This document shows, piece by piece, positions 53,649-61,797 of a DNA stretch of 64,000 nt. The notes under the pieces were generated by a model. It had not been told where the DNA came from, did not search any database, and saw nothing but the letters and a program-made list of their open reading frames with translations. The DNA comes from Hyphomicrobiales bacterium (GTDB lineage Bacteria; Pseudomonadota; Alphaproteobacteria; Rhizobiales; Xanthobacteraceae). Numbering within the stretch: position 1 is the stretch's first letter; each line of letters starts with the position of its first letter. A program made the position numbers and the translations under genes. The stretch spans positions 1 to 64,000 of the forward strand of contig JAFKKM010000019.1 in NCBI GenBank assembly GCA_017305555.1, read 5' to 3'.

Positions 53649-54116
53649 TTGGAAATTCTCGTGATCGCAATAGGGCTGCGGGCGGCACCGTCTGAAATCA
53701 CATATGCGATCTATGATGTCGACGCAAAAGCGGTGGTCGATATTGATCAGATTGTCGTTCCGACCGCCATGGAATGGCCCGCCGCACTCAAGTACGTTCG
53801 AAGTAATCTGTTGGATATCCTACGTGAGTATGAGGTGCGCTGTGCTGGAATTCGTTTGGCGGAAAGCAACGCCAAAACGCAAAATATCAGCCGATTGCAC
53901 CTCGAAGGAGTGATTCAAGAAGCATTCGCAAGCAGCGACCTCAATGGTTATTACGTTGGGGCGATTCCGACGATGGCTGCACGTCTCGGCGTGCCTAGGG
54001 GCGACATGCGGGGCATCATCGGCGGAATCAACAGATTTGAAGTTGAGGGGTGGGATAAATTGTCGGAGAAAGAGCGCGAAGCCCTTCTTGCTGCGATGGG
54101 ATCGCTCCGTGTTTAG
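53649..54116 (+). CDS. Unknown protein with possible RNase H-like fold, in operon with a kinase
   Basis: A 155-residue protein, not recognised as a named family. The pattern is a beta-hairpin start (LVIAIGLRAAPSEITYAIYD, then AVVDIDQIVVP), a helix (ALKYVRSNLLDILREYEV), beta (CAGIRLAESNA), a helix (LHLEGVIQEAFAS) and YYVGAIP, followed by a charged helical tail (EREALLAAMG). The order and the E/EGVIQEA pattern recall RuvC/RNase H-like folds, but catalytic acids are not clearly in place, so this is inference. The start is TTG at 53649 or GTG at 53661. It is 41 bp after darG and shares 8 bp with the kinase gene. Confidence 0.6.
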   Translation: MEILVIAIGLRAAPSEITYAIYDVDAKAVVDIDQIVVPTAMEWPAALKYVRSNLLDILREYEVRCAGIRLAESNAKTQNISRLHLEGVIQEAFASSDLNGYYVGAIPTMAARLGVPRGDMRGIIGGINRFEVEGWDKLSEKEREALLAAMGSLRV

Positions 54117-55149
54117 TCCCCTTCAGATCGCCCAGGTGGCTTTCGAATTTCGCGAAGAGATCGGTGCGGATGGAAAGAACTCCCAGACATTTCTTGCTTA
54201 TGATCATCAGCTTGATGCCAATATCGTCATCAAGAAGATAGCGAAGGCCGATATTGAGGATAGAGAGACATATTTTGAGGAATCGCGAAGATTATACGCG
54301 AGCGCTCATCCCAATGTAGTGCAACTCCATTACGCTTGTGAGGATGATGATCATATCTTCGTTGCAATGCCCTTCTATCGGAAGGGCTCTCTCAAGCATT
54401 TGATCAACGAAAGATACCTGACGGTACGTGAAATCGTTGCGTACGGCTGCCAGATCGCAAGCGGTCTGCATAATATCCATTCCAAGGGCCTAATTCATTT
54501 CGATGTGAAAGCCGACAACGTGTTGCTGTCGGATCGCAATGAGGCGTTAATATCAGACTTTGGCTTGGCGATGGCCCAAAATACTGCGGGTAAAGCTTTG
54601 CCCTACGGCGTCTACGTGCCCATTACTCCACCAGAATCTCTCTCTGAATTCGAATTCGATAGAACCTACGACATTTACCAGTTTGGTATTGCGCTCTACG
54701 TGATGTGTAACGGACCAAAGTGCCTGTCAGATCAGGTGAGTAGCTTTGAAATCGATCACGATCTGGGCGCAAATGCTTTTTATACGGCTTTGACGGACGG
54801 AAAATTTCCTGATCGTAAAGCCTTTCTTCCGCATATTCCGAGCAAACTGAGACGAATTATCGTCCGTTGTTTGAACATTGACCCTGGAAAGCGGTACCTC
54901 TCTGCTTTGGACGTCGCTAATGATCTGGCACAGGTGGATGGGTTACTGGATTGGCATTTCGAGGTTTTGCCTACGGGCCGCCGATGGACACGCGCAGTTA
55001 ATGGCACGATCATTGTCTTGGACGTTGAGCAAGGAGGCTCAAGTGTCATGACCAAGTCCGTGAATGGAAGCAAGGCAAAGCGGCAGACCAATGGATGTAA
55101 AGTGAATTTGACCGATGCCGGGATCTCAAAGTTGCTTGGAGCATCATGA
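54109..55149 (+). CDS. Eukaryotic-type Ser/Thr protein kinase, HFD variant
   Basis: A 346-residue cytosolic kinase. It has a degenerate glycine loop (EIGADGKNSQTF), the ATP-binding K42 in NIVIKKI, and a Glu in the following helix. The catalytic loop IHFDVKADNVLL has H130-F131-D132, K134 and N137, with Phe where most kinases have Arg. DFG is at 150-152, and an activation segment with PPESLSEFEFDRTYDIYQFG follows. No membrane helix is present. The last 60 residues form a short C-terminal extension (FEVLPTGRRWTRAVNGTIIV, then a basic tail). GTG at 54109 was chosen because it lies in the end of the previous gene. The target is unknown. Confidence 0.85.
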   Translation: MFSPLQIAQVAFEFREEIGADGKNSQTFLAYDHQLDANIVIKKIAKADIEDRETYFEESRRLYASAHPNVVQLHYACEDDDHIFVAMPFYRKGSLKHLINERYLTVREIVAYGCQIASGLHNIHSKGLIHFDVKADNVLLSDRNEALISDFGLAMAQNTAGKALPYGVYVPITPPESLSEFEFDRTYDIYQFGIALYVMCNGPKCLSDQVSSFEIDHDLGANAFYTALTDGKFPDRKAFLPHIPSKLRRIIVRCLNIDPGKRYLSALDVANDLAQVDGLLDWHFEVLPTGRRWTRAVNGTIIVLDVEQGGSSVMTKSVNGSKAKRQTNGCKVNLTDAGISKLLGAS

Positions 55150-55328
55150 TGACTGTTAAGAATAGGCCGAATGAATACAGAAAGCGATCGACTCCAAGGC
55201 CGGTAAGCAGAACGGTGGTGTCTATTGATTCGGTACAGAATCTCCGGCGAGCATTTGTCGCTGCGTTACGTACTTCGGGATTTCATTTCCATATTGATCT
55301 AAGAAAAGTTCGAAGGGGCCTCCGATAA
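55146..55328 (+). CDS. Small basic protein following the kinase, unknown
   Basis: A 60-residue basic protein (about 14 Arg/Lys) beginning MMTVKNRPNEYRKRSTPRPV and containing SVQNLRRAFVAALRTSGFH. Its ATG overlaps the kinase stop codon by 4 bp (ATGA), which suggests translational coupling. The many Ser and Thr residues next to Arg make it a possible kinase substrate, but that is inference. The gene ends 17 bp before the convergent tniQ gene. No family recognised. Confidence 0.45.
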   Translation: MMTVKNRPNEYRKRSTPRPVSRTVVSIDSVQNLRRAFVAALRTSGFHFHIDLRKVRRGLR

Positions 55329-55345
55329 ACAAATCTGGGAACGCG

Positions 55346-57379
55346 CTAGTTCCCGAGTGAGTTATCCTCGGGGATATCCTCCACGGCCGCCCGATCAAAT
55401 GCCAGATACTTGTTCGGCTCGAGTTCAAGGGAAACCTCGACCCCTCGCTCCGCAAGCCACTTACGGACGTCCCGAGATCGTCGTATCTTCGCCCGCTCGA
55501 CGATCTCCGGAACGAAAATGTACCGACGAAAGAATTCCTCGATCTGTTCGCGGTCGTACAGCGTATGAGCGTGTGGGCCGGATCGATCTAAATAGCCCCT
55601 GCTTGCCAACGCACTAATCGTTGCCTCATTGACACGGAGCATTTCGGCAGCGGTCCGATTGCCGACCCATCTATCGGCAACTGACGTATCTTCCGGAATG
55701 AGTTCGGCCTGAACTGCTGCGATGAACTGACGCAACTCGCATGTTCCCGAACCAGTCCTCCAGGTTTTGTTTTCACCCGCTACGCGGTGAATTTCCGCCT
55801 TTCCGGATACGATGGCCGAGATCACGGCGCCCCAAGGGATGGGCGACATGCCCAGGCGTTTGACGGCTTTGGATAGCCGGAGAGCCTGCGTCCCGGCAGG
55901 GCGAGGTCGAATGGCAGCGTCGATCCTGCCCGCTAATTCCTTGACCTCTTCATTCCGAAAATAGGTGTCCGTGCTTTCGAACAACCCGGTCGCCGGACCT
56001 TGAATCCGATGGATCAGCCCGCGGGATTCTAGACTAGCGAGGGTCGAGACGTCGACGCCGAGAGAACCAGCCGCAAATTTCTGATGAATCCGGTCGTTAT
56101 AGATATCGATCAGTGGCGCCACGTCATCGTAGTTCATCAACTTCGGCGCTCTTTTCGCGGCGGTTGCCGTGATGACCTTCACCAGGCCGCTATCCGCCAA
56201 TCGGGCCAATACGCGCGGCGGGACGCCAGTTTTTGCGGACAAGGGTTTCAATCCCATGTACCCGTCATTCCGCGCATAATCATTGCGGCGGGTAAGGTTG
56301 CTGGAGTTGGCCCCTTTCATGTCATTGTGGATCGCCTTACGGATGATCTTTCGCGTCGCCTCGCTTAAGTGCTGGTCTAGGCTTACGCAGAATAACGGCA
56401 ACAACTCCTTTTTGACCCCATAGAATCCGACCCGATCCTTCGCATCCCGTCGAACTCTGTCCGCAAGCTCGGCAAACCCATGCTCGCCGTCCAGTACGAC
56501 GCGTGCAGCCGACGTCAGGATGTCGGGTGTGAACCTTTGATAGGATTCCTGCCGTTTGGGGCGTTCAAGGGTGGTTGAACGTGTGCCATCACTCTTCATG
56601 ATGAGGGCGCACGCAAAGGCAATGATTGTCTCGAACATCTCCGAACAGGATTGAACGCCCCACATTTCCTGGTCGGCCTTCCGGAGTGCCTCTCTTCGCA
56701 CATCCGGATCCGGTGCGATCAATTCGACAAGGAAATCCAGGGCTTCGACGTCATCGACACTGATCAATGGCTGCGGATAGTCCCGAAGATCGACTTGGGC
56801 GAACCCATCCTCGTCGCGGCACCATTCACACATGTGGGTGCCATATGCGCGAGTCCAGGACAGCAGCTTTTTACATTCGGGGCATTTGTCTAGAAGCGAT
56901 TCCTTGGTTTCCGGATCGAAGGAGAAGACCCGCAAGTCCCAAATTGCCCGGTGATGCAGAGATTTCCGCAATGCTCGCGGCGACACGCGGCGTGCGTGCG
57001 GAAATCGATATGCCACCCTGACCATCGTGCCGAAGAAGTCGATCGCGGCACTTTTCCCGTTGTCCAACGTTCCCGAACGATAAAGGCGCTTTTCAATCTC
57101 CTTCTCGGTTGTCTGGAGCAGTGTCGCAAGTCCCCGGATTTCATTGGGATCAGTGAGGGTTGTTGGGAGGCTGTCCGGCGAAAGCTTGCCGATGCCAGCC
57201 AACGTAAGGGCCTGCACGACAGACCGTACAGGCGTGCGGGCGAAGCATCCCGTGAGGAACCCGAGCAGACTTTCATCGATCTCCGGGGAGGGGAGATTGA
57301 CCGCAAAGGGACGGACTTCCTCTAACGACAGGACAGAAAGACGCCCGCCCGCCGAGATTGGCTGGGGCGACACCATCAT
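55346..57379 (-). CDS. tniQ: TniQ/TnsD-type target-selection protein, long form
   Basis: A 677-residue protein. The N-terminal TniQ domain has LPSPEIDESLLGFLTGCFAR near residues 30-48, and a zinc finger with C166, C169, C184 and C187 (CPECKKLL, then CEWC). The long C-terminal part contains repeated helix-turn-helix-like segments: PLSAKTGVPPRVLARLADSG, SLGVDVSTLASLESRGLIH and TAAEMLRVNEATISALASRG, the last followed by YDREQIEEFFRR as in MerR-like wings. TnsD of Tn7 is about 510 residues, so this is clearly longer and probably reads a long DNA site. Its start overlaps the tnsC stop codon by 4 bp. A tRNA-associated target is inferred from the island position. Confidence 0.85.
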   Translation of the reverse strand: MMVSPQPISAGGRLSVLSLEEVRPFAVNLPSPEIDESLLGFLTGCFARTPVRSVVQALTLAGIGKLSPDSLPTTLTDPNEIRGLATLLQTTEKEIEKRLYRSGTLDNGKSAAIDFFGTMVRVAYRFPHARRVSPRALRKSLHHRAIWDLRVFSFDPETKESLLDKCPECKKLLSWTRAYGTHMCEWCRDEDGFAQVDLRDYPQPLISVDDVEALDFLVELIAPDPDVRREALRKADQEMWGVQSCSEMFETIIAFACALIMKSDGTRSTTLERPKRQESYQRFTPDILTSAARVVLDGEHGFAELADRVRRDAKDRVGFYGVKKELLPLFCVSLDQHLSEATRKIIRKAIHNDMKGANSSNLTRRNDYARNDGYMGLKPLSAKTGVPPRVLARLADSGLVKVITATAAKRAPKLMNYDDVAPLIDIYNDRIHQKFAAGSLGVDVSTLASLESRGLIHRIQGPATGLFESTDTYFRNEEVKELAGRIDAAIRPRPAGTQALRLSKAVKRLGMSPIPWGAVISAIVSGKAEIHRVAGENKTWRTGSGTCELRQFIAAVQAELIPEDTSVADRWVGNRTAAEMLRVNEATISALASRGYLDRSGPHAHTLYDREQIEEFFRRYIFVPEIVERAKIRRSRDVRKWLAERGVEVSLELEPNKYLAFDRAAVEDIPEDNSLGN

Positions 57380-58437
57380 GATGCTGCAGCCGCATTTTGG
57401 CGAGACGTCTCAGCCTCCTCCTCGGCGAGAATCCGGAGGGTGTCTCGCTTAACGCCCTTAAGGAAGGGATCGTAGTAGGTGACACCATCGCCCACCTTCG
57501 ATGCACGGTTCCGAGCTTGGATCGACCGCTCGATGTCGTCCCATTTTAGGAAGCCTCGGTCGTTGGCGAAGGCCCGATCCAGCGCCGTTTTCATGATCCT
57601 GCTGACGCTGCCGATCACCCCACTGGCAAAATCATAGACGCACGCACGGTTTTCGACCGTATCGAGAAGACCTATCTCCTTGTCGATGACGCCCTTTAGA
57701 CGCATCTCGTCTTCCAAAAGCCCAACGAAATTGAAGAAGTAATCTCGTTCTTCGCGCTCTTTGATGCTAAACGCGCCGAAATCGACCGTATCCACTAAGC
57801 GCCCGGCCAATTCCTTGTCCGCTACGAACAACTGAGCCAATTCGTTGGTGCCAACACAAACGATCGAAAAAATCCCATCGTTGACTAGACTCTTCATCGA
57901 TTTTGCCATGGCAACGGTACTTTTCTCGGCACCGTTGATGATCATGTTATGAGCTTCGTCGAAGACGACAATCGAGGTTTTGCGGTCGCGTGCGATGGCG
58001 CGAATGTCTGCGTTCACCCGAGTTTCGGAATAATCACGCGCGTTCAGCAGGACGGTCGAACTGTTGTCGCCGTAGGCTTCGAGGATCTGGGCCTGCAAAG
58101 CTCTCGGATTTCTCGTGGAAGTACGGATTGTTGCGTGCAGAACAGGAACGTCCCTGTCCGCTAAAGATTTGTCCGCCAAGAGTCTTTCAATCACCGTGCT
58201 GATCGTCTTGGATTTCGTGGCGCCGGAAGGGCCGATGATCGGTAAAACCCAGAGGTGATCCACCGGAAGTGACCGCCCCTTGACCTGAGCTTGCCGCTTC
58301 TCGTCTTTCGCGATGCGGGCGTGGGTATCGTCGATGAGGTCCAGGATGCGATTTTCCACCTCGTTCATGCGTGGATGCGGAATGACGATGGAATCGAAGG
58401 CGTCCAATCGGCGGCGCCGTTCAGCTCTTGAGATCAT
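57376..58437 (-). CDS. tnsC: TnsC/TniB-type AAA+ transposition regulator
   Basis: A 353-residue AAA+ ATPase that would connect target selection by TniQ to the TnsA-TnsB transposase. The N-terminal part (RMNEVENRILDLIDDTHARI) is TniB-like. Walker A reads IIGPSGATKSKT around K75, with Thr in the place of the usual Gly before the Lys. Walker B is SIVVFDEAHN (D160, E161), and sensor-1-like IVCVGTNELAQL follows, then a Glu/Arg region ADKELAGRL. It lies 25 bp after tnsB and overlaps tniQ by 4 bp. The overall order ABC-Q matches Tn7-like core modules. Confidence 0.88.
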   Translation of the reverse strand: MISRAERRRRLDAFDSIVIPHPRMNEVENRILDLIDDTHARIAKDEKRQAQVKGRSLPVDHLWVLPIIGPSGATKSKTISTVIERLLADKSLADRDVPVLHATIRTSTRNPRALQAQILEAYGDNSSTVLLNARDYSETRVNADIRAIARDRKTSIVVFDEAHNMIINGAEKSTVAMAKSMKSLVNDGIFSIVCVGTNELAQLFVADKELAGRLVDTVDFGAFSIKEREERDYFFNFVGLLEDEMRLKGVIDKEIGLLDTVENRACVYDFASGVIGSVSRIMKTALDRAFANDRGFLKWDDIERSIQARNRASKVGDGVTYYDPFLKGVKRDTLRILAEEEAETSRQNAAAAS

Positions 58438-58462
58438 GGTCAGAAATCCGGGTGAAAGGAGG

Positions 58463-60772
58463 TCAGCGCTTTGTATTCCAGGTCCAATTTTGTCTCTTTC
58501 TCAGTTGCTCGCTGTAGGATTTATCGGAAGATGCGGCGTGATCGGTTCCGGAAAGATGAATACGCTGCCGTTCTTCCTCTGCAGCCGCTTTCGCTGCGGC
58601 TTCACGATCGTTGGCCTCCTGCTCGGCCTTCCTGCGCGCTCGCGTTTTCTTGGCCCGTGCAAGGGATTCTTTCGATGGTGTAAAGCCAGCCGGTGGTTCC
58701 ATATCGTCGATCCGATCGAAGGCCGGAGGATCGGTCGGGACAAGCGTTGCCTCGGCATATCCGTCAACCGACGGCTTGGACGTGCTGTCGAGAACGTCCC
58801 GGTTGCGGACGATGCTTGGTTTCGGCTCGACGTCCGCTTCCTCGTAGGTGCCCATTGTCTGGGCAATGCCACGGCGTGCATCCCGGGCATCGCCTATGCG
58901 TTTCCCCGCGAGGGCGTCGTACTCCCTACGCAGGCGCTCCCGCGCTTGCCACTGCTCTTCATCCGTTTGGAAACGGAGGTCCTTTTCCAGAGCGTATTCG
59001 CGAACTTTGGCCGCCTGCCAAAAAGACAGATGATCTGTGAACCGCTGAGAAACATTGGACAACGCAACGTAGTGCTTGATCTCCGCTCCGTGATTCCAGA
59101 CCTCGATCTTGGATGCGTCCGCGGGATTCCATTTGAACTTTACGCGTGTGCGGGCCGAGGATATCGGTTTGGTTGATTGGGTGCGCTTTGCCTCCAGTCG
59201 CAACATGTCCTCAAGGAGTCGTGTGGTCGCCGCAGGTTCGTGAAACACCATGTTCTCGAACTTGATCCCCCGCCGCGTCAACGTTCCGACCCCGACGCGA
59301 CCGAGCATGGCGCCAAGTTGGCGGGTATCGGGAATGAATCGGCGGCCATGACGATTGATCTTCTCGTCCCACATCCGTGCGGGAATAGCGCCGAGCCCTT
59401 CGTTGAATTCGTTCTGGTAGACGATGATTGCATGATGGATGAGACGATCGAGCGCGCCCAAGCTGATGACCGCATTCTCTGACGGCTTGAGGCCGAGTTG
59501 GCTCATTGTCTTCGGATCGTAAGGAACGCCACCCTCGAGCTTATGAAACAACATCGTGTTGAGCGTCCGGAAAAAGCGCTCCCCGATGGCCTTGTATTCC
59601 GGTGTTCTGACGGGAGCCCAAATGATCTCGGTGCCGATGTCGGCGAGGGCGTCCTGAAACGATGGAGAGGTGAATTCGAGCCCGTTATCGACGAGGATCG
59701 CTTCCGGATGACCCCAGCCGTCCCACTTTCCCTCAATGTCTCCAAAAACCTTCGCGATATAGCCCTTGTTCTTGTTGACTCGCCGGAGGGTGGTCAAAAC
59801 CGAATAGAGGCTGGCAGGTTCAAACGAAATCAGATGCCCTAGCGGCATCCGCGTTGCGACGTCTATTGCGATCGTGAGGCATGCCCGTTGCTTGAACGGA
59901 ATACCCGTTGTCGTATCGAGAACTGTCCAGGTGTCGACCACGGTATGATCCATGATCACCAGTTCCAAAGGCTTGTCCGCCTGAAGCCCGCGACGAACGC
60001 CCTTGAATTTCCGATCGGCTTCCAGTTTTGAATACTTGCGCGCCCAGTTCGCATGGTTCGTCGCCGCATTGATCCGGCGGCGCAACGATTCCATCTTCTT
60101 CGGAAATGGAAGGATCGGAAGTTCAGCGAGATGACGGCGTTCGTTCTCGCGCCGGATCAGGCCACGGAAATGCGCGTAAGCGTCCTGGTAGTCCCAGGTT
60201 CGGTCGCTCCAATATTCGATAACGGCCGCGTCGAGGGCTTTAAGCACGAAATCGTTCAAGCGCTTTCGAGTCCCTTTTCCTCGGCGTGATCGGAAGAGCC
60301 GCAAAGGACGGTTGCCGATCTCACCGCATCCACGGATTGCTTCATACAAGCGTGCAGGCTTCACGTCGTGCAAATGTCCCCGCTGTATGGCTTCAGGCCG
60401 CCATCGGTGAATGAAGACAGCAAGGGCTCTGCGGCCCAATCCGATCGTGCCATCCGCATCCCATCTGCGTACATAGAATTGAAGAGTCTGAGCACGCACG
60501 ATCTCCGGAGAACCTTCCTCGTCCGGACCAAACTCATCATTGAAGTTGGCGGGTTGAACCTGTTCGCCTGAAGCCGTTCGGGTTTTGAAGAAGTTGATCT
60601 CGAAAACCTTCCCGCGCCCGTGCAGGGAAACAAACTCGTCGCGGGTGACGAATTTGTCGGCAGCCGTACGTTCCTTCTGAAACAACAGGACGTCGTTGGG
60701 ACGTTCACTGCAAAAGCGGTGGACTCCTTCCGGAAACTCCCAAAGGGAGCCGATTTCGATCAACAACTCCAC
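58463..60772 (-). CDS. tnsB: TnsB-type DDE transposase (rve integrase core)
   Basis: A 769-residue transposase of the Tn7/Mu type. The N-terminal DNA-binding part (1-265) contains KGTRKRLNDFVLKAL and PFPKKMESLRRRIN. The catalytic triad is D275 (VIMDHTVVD), D362 (ILVDNGLEFTSP) and E398 (AIGERFFRTLN). A beta-barrel region follows (VKFKWNPADASKIEVW). The C-terminal 140 residues are charged and probably disordered (RAKKTRARRKAEQEANDRE), ending near the TnsC-binding tail typical of TnsB. It cuts the 3' strands and joins them to the target. It is 5 bp after tnsA. Confidence 0.92.
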   Translation of the reverse strand: MELLIEIGSLWEFPEGVHRFCSERPNDVLLFQKERTAADKFVTRDEFVSLHGRGKVFEINFFKTRTASGEQVQPANFNDEFGPDEEGSPEIVRAQTLQFYVRRWDADGTIGLGRRALAVFIHRWRPEAIQRGHLHDVKPARLYEAIRGCGEIGNRPLRLFRSRRGKGTRKRLNDFVLKALDAAVIEYWSDRTWDYQDAYAHFRGLIRRENERRHLAELPILPFPKKMESLRRRINAATNHANWARKYSKLEADRKFKGVRRGLQADKPLELVIMDHTVVDTWTVLDTTTGIPFKQRACLTIAIDVATRMPLGHLISFEPASLYSVLTTLRRVNKNKGYIAKVFGDIEGKWDGWGHPEAILVDNGLEFTSPSFQDALADIGTEIIWAPVRTPEYKAIGERFFRTLNTMLFHKLEGGVPYDPKTMSQLGLKPSENAVISLGALDRLIHHAIIVYQNEFNEGLGAIPARMWDEKINRHGRRFIPDTRQLGAMLGRVGVGTLTRRGIKFENMVFHEPAATTRLLEDMLRLEAKRTQSTKPISSARTRVKFKWNPADASKIEVWNHGAEIKHYVALSNVSQRFTDHLSFWQAAKVREYALEKDLRFQTDEEQWQARERLRREYDALAGKRIGDARDARRGIAQTMGTYEEADVEPKPSIVRNRDVLDSTSKPSVDGYAEATLVPTDPPAFDRIDDMEPPAGFTPSKESLARAKKTRARRKAEQEANDREAAAKAAAEEERQRIHLSGTDHAASSDKSYSEQLRKRQNWTWNTKR

Positions 60773-60777
60773 GATGA

Positions 60778-61536
60778 TCAGTTCCGGAGATTTGCGAGGT
60801 GACGAAGCTCGGTGCCATGGTCAAAGACTTGCCGTATATTCACGAATGCGGCGCGTCTTACGATCAAAGCGCAGACGAGAGCGAAGGCCAACGGATCGAA
60901 ACGATCACGGCTTTCACTGACGGCTTCAATAGCCTCGCCCAGAGCGAGACTTCCGCCCGCCGCGTCGAGCGCCTCGTGAAATCGCAGTTCATCGAGTGTA
61001 TCGACTTGAGTGAACCGGTAACTCTGGATGGTCCTCGCGTTCGAGAGAAAGGGCTCGATCTCGATATCGTCGGTCGCGGTTAGTATCCTGAACTTGTAGC
61101 CTTTGGCCTCATATACTTCCCGCGCAAATTCGAGCTTCGCTTCGTAGGCCGGATCGCTGCGGATTTCGTTCCAGTCCTTCTTCACTTCAATGATTTCTTG
61201 GCTTCCATCGGCGCGCTCGCACAGCAAATCCGGAAAATACTCGAGATCGCGGGCCGTCGTACTGCGGTCGAGCAATGGCATCGTGACGCGATGCGGTTGT
61301 TCCAGATAACTGACGACGTCAGGATCGGCTTCGCATAGCCACATCAACTGGCGTTCGTGAACGGATTCCCAGGTATGGGCGCGCGCGTTCTTATAAGAAG
61401 GATATCGGCCGATCGGCTTCCGCTTTCCCCGACAATGAATGGTGCGGACCGAACGACCTTCGGGGCCGCGCGTGATCTCCGCAACCGCGTTGACGTAACG
61501 CCTGGCTTCGGCGTGAACTTCTTTCTCTTTCAGCAT
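60778..61536 (-). CDS. tnsA: TnsA-type endonuclease
   Basis: A 252-residue restriction-fold endonuclease that cuts the 5' strands so that transposition is cut-and-paste. The core residues are E61 in SVHERQLMWLCEADPDVVSY, D103 in YFPDLLCE, and E117 with K119 in IIEVKKDW, matching the E-D-ExK pattern of Tn7 TnsA. The C-terminal domain (about 165-252) is helical and may bind TnsC. Presence of TnsA, absent in Tn5053-type relatives, suggests simple insertion without cointegrates. Confidence 0.9.
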   Translation of the reverse strand: MLKEKEVHAEARRYVNAVAEITRGPEGRSVRTIHCRGKRKPIGRYPSYKNARAHTWESVHERQLMWLCEADPDVVSYLEQPHRVTMPLLDRSTTARDLEYFPDLLCERADGSQEIIEVKKDWNEIRSDPAYEAKLEFAREVYEAKGYKFRILTATDDIEIEPFLSNARTIQSYRFTQVDTLDELRFHEALDAAGGSLALGEAIEAVSESRDRFDPLAFALVCALIVRRAAFVNIRQVFDHGTELRHLANLRN

Positions 61537-61797
61537 AGCTTTCTGCCGCCACTCAAACCGTCACTCGCTTCGCGGGTAACGAGCGAATTCTTGCTTCCTG
61601 AAAGTTGCGGAAGGGTTCACTGGGGAGTCCTTCCGTCAACAACGCGAAACGCGGTGAAGAGTCCGTTACCCGAAATGGTTGTCATACGCGCAACGCGACT
61701 GCATGTTGCGGAGTCCATGACAGGGGTAGCCGGTGTCGCAATAGAGAAAGTCGACGATCATCACATCCCGGATCGAATCGAGGTGCTACGCGTCAAG
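61537..61797. other. Leader between the AAA-M41 peptidase gene and tnsA
   Basis: A 261-bp gap. A minus-strand frame at 61666-61761 could encode a 31-residue peptide (MIVDFLYCDTGYPCHGLRNM and on), with three Cys residues. It starts 36 bp after the peptidase stop. Whether it is translated is unknown. The gap could also hold the tnsABC promoter. Confidence 0.35.
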
